From Gordionus sp. m RMFG-2023 (Eukaryota; Nematomorpha; Gordioida; Chordodea; Parachordodidae): a stretch of 64,000 bases of DNA. The notes under the pieces were generated by a model that saw only the letters and a list, made by a program, of their open reading frames with translations, was not told the DNA's origin and did not search any database. The first letter of the stretch is position 1. Each line of letters begins with the position of its first letter. Shown here piece after piece: positions 22,947 to 34,511 of this stretch. Location: positions 18,515,561-18,579,560 of the forward strand of contig NC_088775.1 in NCBI RefSeq assembly GCF_954871325.1. The letters run 5' to 3'. The translations under genes and the position numbers were made by a program.

Positions 22947-25900
22947 CAGGGATCCAAACCGAAACAAATATCGGTTCAGGTTCGGATAAAAATAACGGCT
23001 CACGTTCGGTTCATAAAGAATTAAAATATCGGTTCGGTTTGAACTTCTAAAAACCAGTTTGAACATTTTTGTATTCAAATCCACATTCGAATTATGTATT
23101 GGGATATTTTTTTTATTTCATCATAAAATAAAAAACACATACATAAAACCTTCATTTTTATTAATTGCACATTATAAAATAATATTTAAATTATAAATAT
23201 TACAAATAAATATCAATGATTAATTTTAATATGAACAATATTTAACTTTATTTACTTAAAAATTTTTTATTAGGCAGCGCAATTAATATATTTTCAAGAT
23301 TAGTCTCACTCAAATTACATCTATAAAGAGATGGTATAAATTTAATTGTTGAAAAAATCTTTCCATATTAATTTGGGTAGCTGGCACTGCCATTATGATA
23401 TCAAACAATTTACATAATTCTGGGCATCGATTACTCTGATTTCTCCAATAGTTTAAAATATTCATAGTTTTATGAAAAATCAACTAAAATATTTTTAATA
23501 TTCTCCGATTTTTGCAACAGATTTTGTTTGTTACCATCTATTTTTAAAGAAGATTTTCTACCAAATCCTCTTCAGATTAATATACATTAACCGGCATTGA
23601 TTCACCTTCACTAGAATCCTTCACTCTTATAACTTAGTTTAATTCCATGTTATGCCATATATTAATAATATGCTCTCTAGACTTGGTTTTTCTTTTTAGT
23701 CGGAAGCACTTGATATCTATATAATAGAAATTAAAAATATCATTAAAAAAATCTTATTTTTTTTATGAATATAAAGTAAAATAAAATTATGAATTAAGGT
23801 GTAAATAAATTTATTAATTAAATTTATATAAGATATAATATATTTTTAAAATATCTTAAATATAGATATAGGCATGACAAAAGGAATTGTTGTTTAAAAG
23901 TTGCTCTCTAAAATTCATAGCATCTATTATTGAACCAGCAAAGGGTTAAGTAAAATATAAATGTCTAATTTAACTTTTAGACATATGCCATAAAAATCCC
24001 CTAAGGTTATCTGCCCAAGTTGTAAGTTCTTGGTAGCTACTTTAATTGGTTTTCGGATATTTATCAACCATATAATTGCTATGGACCTGTCTAGACGAGT
24101 AATACAGTCAATTTTTAGAGATAATAACTTACCACTTATTTATTTGATTATATTTTGCCAAATACTTAAGGCTTATTCTGCAACATTAGATTAAATATGA
24201 GAATTAAAATATTACCCAAGTCTTCGAATATAGGATCAAGAATTTTTTTAAAACCGCTATTATCTATTAATTTTAATGGTCTGCCATTAAAAGTGACCAA
24301 CTCATACAAGCATCGATTATTATTTATTTTATTTAGTTTTACTGATATTATTTGTTCTTTTAATGCTTCTTCTATCGTCTGTTGGCTTAGAAACCTTTTT
24401 ATTTTATTAGGCTTTTGTTGTGATATTTTATTAATTTATCGAATTCTAGATGGTTGTTTTTTTTAGGTGACGTTCAAGATTTATGATGGCCTTTCATATT
24501 TATTTGACAATCAGTAATATTACATTTTGATGTGTCATTTATAATACTATAGTGAGTTAGAATTAATAAGTATTTTTAATAATATTTTAATTATTAATAT
24601 ATATCTATAATATTTTAAATATTTTTCATTTTTACTTCCATTTTGTAGAACAGTAGAAATAGAAATACAAAAGTTAAATAAGGCTGAGCATGAAAAAAAG
24701 TAATGTGTCGTCAGAAGCGATATCATTATTTAATTCAATTAAATCAGAGTTTATCATTGCTGCTAGTTGCATCAATAAATTATTTTTAGCTCACTACTTT
24801 GTAGATTTACAAAACCAAATTTAGATTTGGTTCAGGTTATTGATTTGGCGAAAAATATATATGAACAGGTAGATACAATAAGAATGAATGTAGATAAATA
24901 TTTTCATAAAATTTATCTAGATGTTGAATCGAAGGCTAAATTTTATGATATAACACTAATTAAACCTCGTCTAGCACCTAGGCCATTATTGAGATGTAAA
25001 ATAAATATTGGCTAAACTGAAGAATATTATAAAATATCCATTTTCATCCCATTCCTAGATACCTTTTTATCGCAAATAAAAGTACGGTTTTTAGATAAAA
25101 AACAAGTCTTTAGCAATCTTCAAGCCCAAAGATCCATCTTAGTTTTCTAATGCCACTATTGGTGAAATTAAATATTTAGCAAAATTTTATTCCTATGAGA
25201 TTGATACTGAAATAAATTTAATCAGTGAATTCGAATTGTGGTATAAATATTTACTACGTTTAGCTATTTTACCTGAGCATGCTATTGATGCACTCAATCG
25301 GTGTAAAGAACCTTGGCTCAATTTCCACATATTTTGAAGTTGTTTTATATTCTTGCATGTATGCCTATTACAACATGTACGAATGAAAGGACTTTTTCCA
25401 ACTTGAGAAGGTTGAAAACATATTACGAAGTACTGAATCTCGGCTAAATGGGTTAGCTCTGTTAAATATCCAAAGAGATTTGGTTCCAACCACAATCGGA
25501 ATTCTTGATGAATTGGCAACATTCCCACAAAATTTAAAAATCACATTATAATTATAGAAAATATTTTGTATAATATTGTATTTGATAAGAAGTTAAAAAA
25601 AACTTGTTAATTTAATTATTTTCTAGTCAATATTTTATACACACTACTATTAGTATTTTAAATAAAAAAATTATATTCTACTTATAATGTATAAGAATTT
25701 AAGCTGAGGCTAGTTTTTAAAGCAAATTTTATAAAAAAAATGACATTACACTTTATTTCAACTTTACATTTAAAAAAACTTAAATAAAATATAATATACC
25801 TAACTTGAAATAATAAAAAATAGGCTTGTAATATCCATTCATAAGCATGAATTAGTAAATAATAGCTAAAACATAAGACCCGGCCGAAGGCCGGGGAAAG

Positions 25901-26114
25901 CTGGCCGAAGGCCACGTAAAAGGGATTTGGGGGCGAAGCCCTCAAATTTTTTTCCCCCTATAAGAAAATCCTGGATACGCCACTGTTACAGGCATAAACT
26001 CATGAGGCTCGAACCGGTTCAGAGGCCTTTTAGCGGTCGGCTAGAATTTTTTAGCGGTTTAGGCTCAATATTAAATACCGGTTTTCAGCGGTTCAGGTTC
26101 GGTTTGGATCCCTG
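22947..26114 (-). mobile_element. hAT element (CAGGGATCCAAACC ends), copy 1
   Basis: Ends CAGGGATCCAAACCGAAAC and the complement, with ATTTATGC / ATTTATGT flanks (22939-22946, 26115-26122; 7 of 8 match). GGTTC/CGGTT subterminal repeats are dense at both ends. The minus strand encodes a broken transposase. Near 24540-24480 is a BED-like finger (CNITDC…KGHH); near 24420-24200 is ELVTFNGRPLKLI…GFKKILDP; and near 23430-23260 is the dimerisation domain (MAVPATQINMERFF). A plus-strand fragment of another hAT (24640-25985) lies inside. Inserted in piggyBac copy B. Confidence 0.82.
24640..25985 (+). mobile_element. hAT fragment with THAP12-like C-terminal transposase
   Basis: Plus-strand relics: SSEAISLFNSIKSEFIIAA (about 24710), 24827-25015 (DLAKNIYEQVDTIRMNVDKY), FIPFLDTFLSQ, ISEFELWYKY, and a C-terminal block near 25340-25550 with TTCTNERTFSN. 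This pattern matches hAT transposases related to THAP12 (the 52-kDa repressor of the PKR inhibitor). Several frameshifts. The right end reads CCTGGATACGCCACTG (to 25985), preceded by GGCCGAAGGCC and GGGGGCGAAGCCC hairpins as in the MITEs at 2759 and 50474. The left terminus is missing. Confidence 0.65.
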
Positions 26115-26347
26115 ATTTATGTTTTAATCAATATAGAAATTGTTTTCGTGATTTTCATAATATATAGATATTTTGTATTACAATATATGCCTGTTGATGT
26201 CAAATTGCATCATCATTTTTTTTTACCTGTGTATTTAAAAAATAAAAGTTGGAAAAGATTTTGAGCATCTATGTAGTGTATAAATAAATAATTTATAGAA
26301 AATTTTTTTAAAAAAATTATTAAAAAGTTGGGCGTCAAAGGGTTTAA

Positions 26348-26694
26348 AAGGGTATTCTAAAATCTCATGACTTAGTTTGGCATCGTGCACTTAAAGTTGA
26401 TATAAAAAAAGAGCATATTCATTTTTAATAAAATATTATTCATATATTATATTCTTAATGAATAAAATTTTTAGACTTATTAAATATTATCAACATTCGT
26501 TATATTATCGTTATAAAATCATAGAATTCAGTAAAATGGTAAAGGTAAAATCATTAAAATATGATTGATGAAATACAAAAATATTTTTATTATATTTATA
26601 TCATATGGTGTTAAATAAATCTATAGGCTTTTATAAATTTAAAATATATAATTATATTATATGATGTCAAAACAAATCATGAGACGTTAAAGGG
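26348..26694 (+). repeat. TTAA-bounded repeat M, copy 1
   Basis: A 347-bp AT-rich block between TTAA at 26344-26347 and TTAA at 26695-26698. Ends: AAGGGTATTCTAAAATCTC and, inverted, CCCTTTAACGTCTCATG. The two ends share TCTCATGA..T..TTTG.CATC, so they are imperfect inverted repeats about 33 bp long. This points to a piggyBac-related MITE or an extended piggyBac end. It directly adjoins piggyBac copy B. Confidence 0.6.
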
Positions 26695-26698
26695 TTAA

Positions 26699-29600
26699 AA
26701 AAAGTTTATCGGAGCCTGCGTCTCCATGCCATTCTTTGGATTAGTTTTTCGACTTGTTTAGAGCTCTTGGATAGCATATAGAGGCACGCTTTTTTTTCCC
26801 CATTCATATTTGAATGCGTTAGATTGATATCATCTCTATTTCTTATATCAGAGGCTCGGTAATCTGGTCTATAAAATTTAATTATATTTGGCCCGCAGGT
26901 AGGGCAAAACGATTTTTATGGCGGATTGAGGGCATCTATTATTAGTGAGGATGTTTGTTATTTATCTTTACCATATTTTCACAATCAGATTTTCATTACT
27001 TTCTAGCGTTTCCTTGAGCCCTTCCGTTGATAACGCTGGTTATCCCATTTTCGTTCTCAATTATTTTATGATTGCATAGCTTGGCTCTTTCGCTTGTTAA
27101 CTTCCATTTCAATTTTCTTCTGTCATAATCTACACCTTTTCCCCTGTCTCTTTCCCTTATCCTTCAGTTTTAATATAAATTTTTTTAAATTCTTATTAAA
27201 ATTACGAATATTCTCAGACATGGAACCAAATTAAAGTTGTGATATACAAATATTATTATTTATTTCGAAAAGAAGATAAATAATAGAAGTGGAACTACGT
27301 CCAAATTACGATATCAAAATTCAATAAATGATAAAAATGGAACGAAATCCAAGTTAAACAATTATACAAATAGAACGAAACCCAAAAATAATCCGACGAA
27401 TATTTAATTTTATAGAATTAAATCCTACAATCATATAATTAACATTATATAGATATACTATCTCTTAATTTAATAAACCAATTATCAAATAATATTAGGA
27501 TTAACATTTATATTTAATTAAAGTGCTTAATATATGCGTTTACGACACTCCCATCTTTTACAAGCCAAGAATATATGCACCTGATAATAAAATATATAAT
27601 TATACATAGACCAGTGTAGACAATTCATGTCATCGCCTATTTTTAGGCTGCTCGGTAGCGTTTCACTTATTTATAAATATATTTAAATAGGAAACCAAAA
27701 TTTATATAAAAATGTTTATAATAAATTAAAACTTATACCAGTATCAATATTCCGCAGGCACAAGTTGGATCTGAATACTGGCATTTGGGAAATGCAAAGA
27801 GCTAGAGTTACCCAATTTAGCAATATTTACTAGGAAAATATTTTCCTTTCTAGTTATCAGGACTCCAATGAACGTATTTTCTCTGTTGTAGTTTTGATTT
27901 GAATTCTTAAAGATCTTGCTCAAGATAACTTGGATAAAATAATATTTATACATGATATAATTTTATAAATTCAATTTGCATATTTTTATTTGTATAAAAT
28001 GCATTTATGCCATTATAGTATTCCCTTTTTATAAATAATGTGCATTTTTTTAAAGCATCTTGTCACACACATTGCTTAAGTTGATGATTCAGTTCCTTAT
28101 CTTTTTTACGATATTTTATAGACATTTGTAATTTTTCTGAAAATTTATATTCATATCTTTTGTTTGGTATATAATAAAGATATATTTACATTTAAATTTT
28201 TATGCTTAAATTTGTTTGCTATAATATACAAACATATTTACAATGTTTTTCATATATGTTGTTTTATCGGCGGGCCTATTATTAACCGCGTGCGATGCAC
28301 CGCCGGTTAAAAAAATGCACACGCGCCGCAATTTTTGACATCGGCGCTCAGGTCTACTAATACAAAATATATTATATACGGGAAAAATCGTTACTACGTT
28401 GTAATTTACGGTGGTATTAATTAGTTAATAACTTACCTTAAAAATGTTATACCAAAATATAAAGGTATTTTGTTAAGTATATCAAAGAATTCAAATCGGC
28501 CGCCTTTTTAAGGTTCTCCGCCTTATATTTAAAAAAAAAGTATATATGGATCGTCATCATTTTTTATTAAAAAACACATAAAAATATTGGTCGGTCGTAA
28601 CTATACGTCATTGACATCAGAAATCTTAATTCTTTGCTGTGCTGGAGCAATAGCAGTCTCCATTTCGCTTCATAGAAGATCGGTTATAATTATCCCATAT
28701 AATCTTTATGTAGAGTGAGTTGAGTTATTAGTGCCAAGTAAGGGAAAAACTTATAAATATCATTTCTTTCAATATTTATCTGTGTCATATGTCAATTCCT
28801 TTTTTTAAATAAAACGAGATATTACCATCACAGAACTTATATGTATTAAAATAAAATGACCAGAAATGATGTTATACTTTCAAAATGCCTGTCTTTTTTA
28901 TCAACTAAAATATAATTTAAAAAAACAATCATTATCAAAAACTAAATTAATCAAGCATAAATATCATGAAAAATTAAATACGGGAGTAAAAAAATTTCAA
29001 GGACAACAATTAACGTTATTCGACATAACAGTGAAATATATCAATCACACCTTCCCCTATATATTTGCAAGAGAATTAGCGATGTAAATTATTAATTCTA
29101 ACGTTAATTCCACATTGATCATGTAAAAATAAATAACTATTTTAGGACTAATTTGACATTTACCAACGCACATTTCAAATATTTTTACCGTTTAGGCGGA
29201 GGCGGGCTGACTTCTAATGCTTATACCATAATAACATGTATTAATCACATGTTATTAAATCCAAATTAATACTTTCTAAACCTTTTTTAAATTTAAATGT
29301 GATTTGGTTATTAATTATAAGTTACTTAAAACGTAAGAAATGAATGAGGCAAGAATATAAAATCGTTATCTTAAAGGTCTCATAATATATGCCTGATTGC
29401 ACTACATTATATAAAAAATAATTACTTTATATATTTATAATTTAGCTAAAGACGATGTAGCACCTCTTCATATATCCGAGCTAGATATTTCTTAAATTAT
29501 TCGACGACCGTATCTCAATGGTATTGTTATAATAATATCTAAAATACTATGAAAATTTATTTGCCATGTTATTTTATTATATAACAACATCGCCCTCACT

Positions 29601-30410
29601 ATTTATACCAATTATTTGAATAATATAAAGAAATTTTCAATAATTTTTGCAAACTGTTTTTAATATAGAAATGGGGATTATTATTTAGATTAAATTATAA
29701 AATTTAATTCTTCAATCAAAAAATAGCAAGTTAAGGTAATGTTACGATTTTAAAAGTCTAATAAATTTATTTTTACAAAAGAGAAATACCGCCACTTTGC
29801 GGATTTAACCAATATTTTAAAAAAATGAGCTTATCTCATCCCAGTTTTAACTTTATAAGATATTCGTGAAGGTTTGATATAACAACTAGTTTGTTAAAAA
29901 GTCTTGTTTTTACGACTAAGAACTCAAGTAGTCGCAAAAATTGGCTTAGGCTCAAGCCGACTAGATGGGTCGGCTCAGGAGCTGGCTCAAATCATCTCAG
30001 AAATTGGCTTTAATCGACTCGAGTTTTGAGCCAAAATTTATTTATTTGTTTATTAAATATTTTAAGAATATAATAAAATAGAATTAATGTGGCACTGCCA
30101 AATTTGATTGGAAAAATGAATTCAGAATCAAATCAAGTTAGCTTGATGAGCTACATGAGTCGGCTCAGAAATCTAAGGTCGCTCACGTGCTTATTTTTAA
30201 CTACAAGTTAATATATTGACTCCTACTCTCAGTTGTTATTGTTATATAAATATTACTTAAAGTATATTAATATTACGCAAGGACTTGGGTTGGGTTGGAG
30301 TGGCATTTATTTTATTATTAAAGTTAATGCCATTTATGTGTCGTTGGTAGAAAGGAAATTAACATCCTTTTTAATACGCTATTTTTAAAAGGAGAAATCT
30401 GATATAACCT
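26699..30410. other. Intergenic, little recognised
   Basis: The block 26700-27180 has higher GC than its surroundings and no long frame. 28260-28360 contains a GC-rich patch (GCGGGCC, CACCGCCGGTT, CACACGCGCCGC). 29935-30190 has dispersed GGCTCA/TCGGCTC motifs like some hAT MITE ends. No genes or paired termini could be supported. Confidence 0.4.
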
Positions 30411-30412
30411 GT

Positions 30413-30910
30413 AGAGATGTACCGATACAACTTTTTGGGCCGATCCGATATTCCCAATATTAAATTGATATCTGCCGATTACCGATCCGATATCATATCT
30501 AATTTTGTATTCTATAAAGATATCAATAATTTTAATTTATAATATACTTTTTATTAGTATAACATCTATAATCTAACTACCATAACTTATATCATTTAAA
30601 TATATTATAATGGTCAGTTATAGTTTATATTCAATTCAATTGTAATTCTAAAAGTATATAAAATATTTTTATTGTTAAATTACTTTTATATAATAAGTAA
30701 TAACATTAATCTACTATATACATAATAAGTAATAAACAAATATATTTTAAATTTTAAATAATAGTTAACATTAATATATCGAAGATTTCTTTTTAGAAAT
30801 ACCAAAATTCGAATTTATCAGAGTTCAGCCTGCGGCGATGGTAACTTTCAAATTCAATATCACCAGCTTCATTAAAAACAGATTCTGAAGAGATAATCGC
30901 GCACATTTAT
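30413..30910 (-). mobile_element. hAT 3' end fragment
   Basis: The terminus TAGAGATGTACCGATACA near 30414, with CCGAT repeats just inside, looks like a hAT end. On the minus strand at about 30910-30790 a broken frame reads SSESVFNEAGDI followed by RRRLNSDKFEFW, the hAT dimerisation domain. No second terminus was seen, and the fragment is cut off near the fold-back structure at 31026. Confidence 0.6.
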
Positions 30911-31025
30911 AAACAGAATGCACAAAAAAATAATAATATGGCACAATGTTTATTAATTAATTGATTTTGATTTTATTTATAAAAATGAATTTTGATTTTT
31001 ATAAAAATAAATGATTTTAGATATA

Positions 31026-31260
31026 CAGGGTTTCCCATTCAAAAAAGGAAAAGTCCCAATCAAAAAGGGAAAAGGTTGATCAAAAAAAAAAAAGGTTCAA
31101 ACAAAAAAGAAAAGGTCCAAACAAAAAATAGTGTCAATCAATAAAGGAAAATTCCCAAAAAGAAAGGAAAAAGTCCGATCAAAAAAGGAAAAGTGTCAAA
31201 CAAAAAAGGAAAAGTGTCAATCGAAAAAGGAAAATTCCCAAAAGAAAAGAAAAAAATTAT
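31026..31260 (+). repeat. Minisatellite at left end of fold-back element
   Basis: About a dozen short units of the form (A)nGGAAAAG followed by TGTCAATC or CCCATTC-like spacers. The inverted counterpart is at about 35035-35211. The number of units differs between the arms. It is not a CRISPR: units are shorter than 25 bp and imperfect. Confidence 0.7.
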
Positions 31261-32669
31261 AAATTTTTCTTAAATCATTATTTATTTTTGTAATTCCTTC
31301 TTATTTTATTTCTAACTTTTTGCGATTTCTTTACTTTATTTGTATCTTTTCTCAATTTATTTTTCATACTATATCTTTCTTTTCTCAATTTTTTTTCTTC
31401 TCATTTTTGATAATTCTTTTGTATTTTTAAAAATAATTTATAAATTTAGGTCCATTTTTTAACAATTCTTTACGTTTTTTTCATACATATGTCGTAATTT
31501 ATAAAGGGATCATAACTATCGGTATCTTCACGGGATTTAAAAGGATCCCTTTAAAAAGAACTATACGGCTATATCACGTTTGAACCATGATATAGAAGAA
31601 TCTTATTTTAAAAAGCGTTTTCCGCGCGTTTCATTTTTTAATTTTATTGTTATTCATTAATTTTTAATGTTGTTTTTTTTGGCCATATGAAATAAGATAT
31701 GTCTAATATAGGGTATCAATCGATAGCTAATCAAAAGATCTATTCAACTGGAAGTCAATCTCTCCCCCATAATGGGCTGGTCTAGGTCTTGGGGGTTGAG
31801 AAATATTTTTATTAACACAAAATATCGATATGGATATCAAATAAAAGCTAATTTTAATATGGTTTGACTGAAAGTCTTTATTGCCGTTGTGACCAGTTTT
31901 TACGAATATTAGAATGATGATCCCTCAAATGTATATAATAAATTTTATTCACAAAACAAGGAAAAAAAATTATAATCAAAAACCAAAAACAAAATAGTAA
32001 TCAAAAAAAACGAAAAAAAATTAATTGTTAAAAAAAAATGAATTGATAATTTACAATTTTCGCTCCCCTTTTATAGGGAAGCAATAATCATCACAAATAA
32101 ATAATTAAAATTTAACAATCTAAAAATATCTTCTTTTACAATTATAAAGTTTCTAATCATGCCTCAAATTAAAATTATAAGATAAAAACACATTTTTAGA
32201 AATTATAAATTATCCCATCATCATAATGACTTTACAATAATTAACTTTTATAAATCTAAAAATAAAATGTTAACGCGATTAAACTAAAACATAAAATTAT
32301 AAAAATAACTATGACTCATCAAACGCAATATTTACTGACTTTACCAAAAATCAAATTTTACAAATCAAAGTCTCCCAATTATGACAGTCTTCTTCTTGGT
32401 CTGGATGGGCATGACTTGGTCTGAGGGTGAGGGGTGTAAAAAATAAATTTTTTTGATATGGGTATCAAATAAAAGCTAATACAAATATTTTTTTATTGTA
32501 ATAATAATAATCACTCATAGAGGGCAGATCTAGGTCTTGGGGGGTCATGAATAATTTTATCACCACAAAATATCGATATGGGTATCAAATAAAATCTAAT
32601 TTAAATATCTTTAGATTGAAATTATTTATTTTTTGTCTTGATGGGTATGACTGTCAGGCCCTCAACATA

Positions 32670-34511
32670 CAGGGTTTCCCATTCAAAAAAGGAAAAGTTT
32701 CAATCTTAAAATGAAAATTCCCATTCAAATCGTAATTTTTTTAAAAAAATTATAAATTTTTCTTAAATTTTATTTATTTTTTTCATTCCTTCTTATTTTA
32801 TTTCTAACTTTTTGCGATTTCTATACTTTATTTGTATCTTTTCTCAATTTTTTTTCTTCTCATTTTTGATAATTCTTTTTTTAAATTATATTATTTTTTT
32901 GGCAGACAATTTTTTTACATACATATTTATAATTACAGTATTAAATTAATCGTTTGGTTATAATAAATAAGTTTGAACTGTAATACCAAACGATATACAA
33001 ATTAATGAAATTCAAGACGCATTTATACTTTTTAACAAGTAAATAATTTTTTTGTAATTATCTTACTATTTTGATTTATGAAAAATTAAACGTAGAATGA
33101 GGTAAATGTTATAATCTAAAGGATTTTAGTTTTTTTTCGCTTCTATATATTTTAAAAAGATTTTTTTGTTTTAAAAAATAAAATTATGAAGATATGGTAA
33201 AAAGGGGAAAAAATATTAACAGTGAAACAAAAGCTCTAATAATTGACGCGTTAAAAAAAGATAGTATCAAAAATATGGCAACATGTTTTAAAGTAAGCTA
33301 TAAGACAGTAACAAATATTAAATACTTTCATCTCAAAAATGGAATAAAATATAGCTTGTCCTAAGGAGGTTCACGTGCACGCAAGAAATTAAATCAAGAG
33401 CAGGAAGAATATTTATTGAATTGTATAAATTTTTGCACTTTATCCTTAAAAAGGTTATGTGAAATGATTAAAGAAAGATATGATGTGAAAATATCAAAAA
33501 TACGGTATCAAGGTTACTCTCAGGATTTAGGTACAGCTGTAAAAGAGTCTCACTACGTTCAGTTAGAGAAAATAACGAATCAAATATAGAGATTCGCAAA
33601 GAATACGCGAATTGGTTTGTAAATGTAGCCTATATGAAAGAAAAATTTATATTTATCGATGAGAGCGGGTTTTCAATATCAATGAGGCGATTATATGGAT
33701 ATTCACAAATAAATAAAAAGGCAATTAAAAATGTTCAAGGGATTATACTATCATTGCGGCTCTCACAATTCCGGGAATATTTAGATTCGAAGTTCTTGAT
33801 GGCCCTTGCAATGCTAATATTTTAGCAACTTTATAAATGAAATATTAAATCATTTTGAAGAATCTAACATGATTAATATGGTTTTTGTGATGGATAATGT
33901 TCCATTTCATCACAATCATTCAATTAGGGAATCGATCGAAAGAAAAGGTCATACATTGAAATATTTACCACCTTACAGTCCGTATCTTAATCCTATTGAG
34001 AATGTGTTTTTTCAATGGAAGGATTTTGTCAGAAATAAAAATCCTAGTAACGAGGAAGAATTAATTCGTTATATAGAACATGGAGAAAGAGGAATATCTG
34101 AAGAAAATGCAAAAAATTATTTTAGAAATATGTAGACATATATGCCAAAATGTAGAAGGGAGAAATTATTAATGATTAATATAAATTTTTGTTTCTTACT
34201 ATATTAAATATATATCGTAATTGTAATTAAATAATTTGATATGTAAAAAATTATAATAAAAAAGTTATCTGCGAAAAATTTAGTGAAAATTAATTATACT
34301 TAAAAAAATTGAGAAAAGATATAGTAAGAAAAATAAATTGAGAAAATATACAAATAAAGTATAGAAATCGCAAAAAGTTAGAAATACAAATAGAAGGAAT
34401 GACAAAAATAAATAAAGCTTAAGAAAAATTGAAAAATTTATTATTTTTTTAAAAAAATTACGATTTTCCTTTTAAGATTGAAACTTGTCCTTTTTTGAAT
34501 GGGAAACCCTG
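32670..34511 (+). mobile_element. Tc1/mariner (IS630-like) element, DD34E
   Basis: TA target duplication (32668-32669, 34512-34513), ends CAGGGTTTCCCATTC, and inverted ends of about 200 bp. It carries a plus-strand transposase relic (33194-34135). Sequence on both sides outside the TA is a perfect inverted repeat, so the element sits at the exact centre of a palindrome. Confidence 0.85.
33194..34135 (+). pseudogene. Tc1/mariner-type DD34E transposase relic
   Basis: The start at 33194 gives MVKRGKNINSETKALIIDAL with a helix-turn-helix (NMATCFKVSYKTVTNIK). After a frame break the catalytic domain follows: FIDESGFS (first Asp, about 33654), MDNVPFHH (second Asp, about 33890) and SPYLNPIEN (Glu). 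There are 34 residues between the last Asp and the Glu, so DD34E. All three acidic residues survive, but at least two stops or frameshifts (near 33364 and around 33580-33830) split the frame. Family: IS630/Tc1/mariner cut-and-paste transposases acting at TA. Confidence 0.8.

Larger units (their letters stand above)
21210..26342 (+). mobile_element. piggyBac element copy B, plus strand, interrupted by hAT
   Basis: Plus-strand transposase pieces. The acidic N-terminus starts at 21376. The domain typical of DDE_Tnp_1_7 follows (TPYQYFKSFI, 21673 onward; RQYWSTELA; LRKYLHFNDN), then the first catalytic Asp region VDKIIIPFKGRSP, then distal parts to about 22830. The frame is broken several times, and the second catalytic region is partly deleted. 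The right terminus GGGCGTCAAAGGG is at 26330-26342, next to TTTAAA. The 3' part is split at 22947-26114 by a hAT element. Confidence 0.82.

Noticed and set aside
26700-27180. Coding relic on the minus strand
   Set aside because: Higher GC and a short frame (DYDRRKLKWKLTSERAKL) caught the eye, but no family could be named and the frame is quickly closed.
27744-27953. 69-residue minus-strand frame (NIAKLGNSSSLHFPN…) as a host exon
   Set aside because: Composition is somewhat protein-like, but I found no compatible splice sites or neighbouring exons and no recognised family.
28260-28360. GC-rich patch as a CpG island or promoter
   Set aside because: Too short and isolated, with no adjacent gene. 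It could be a MITE end, but no inverse partner matches.
28866-29087. 73-residue plus-strand frame as a host exon
   Set aside because: Lysine-rich, AT-biased, no domain. A possible donor at its end is not enough.
29935-30190. GGCTCA-rich region as a hAT MITE
   Set aside because: Suggestive repeated motifs, but no termini or duplications were found.
31026-31260. CRISPR-like array
   Set aside because: Units are very short and imperfect with no unique spacers. The setting is a eukaryotic transposon end, and the array is mirrored in the right arm.
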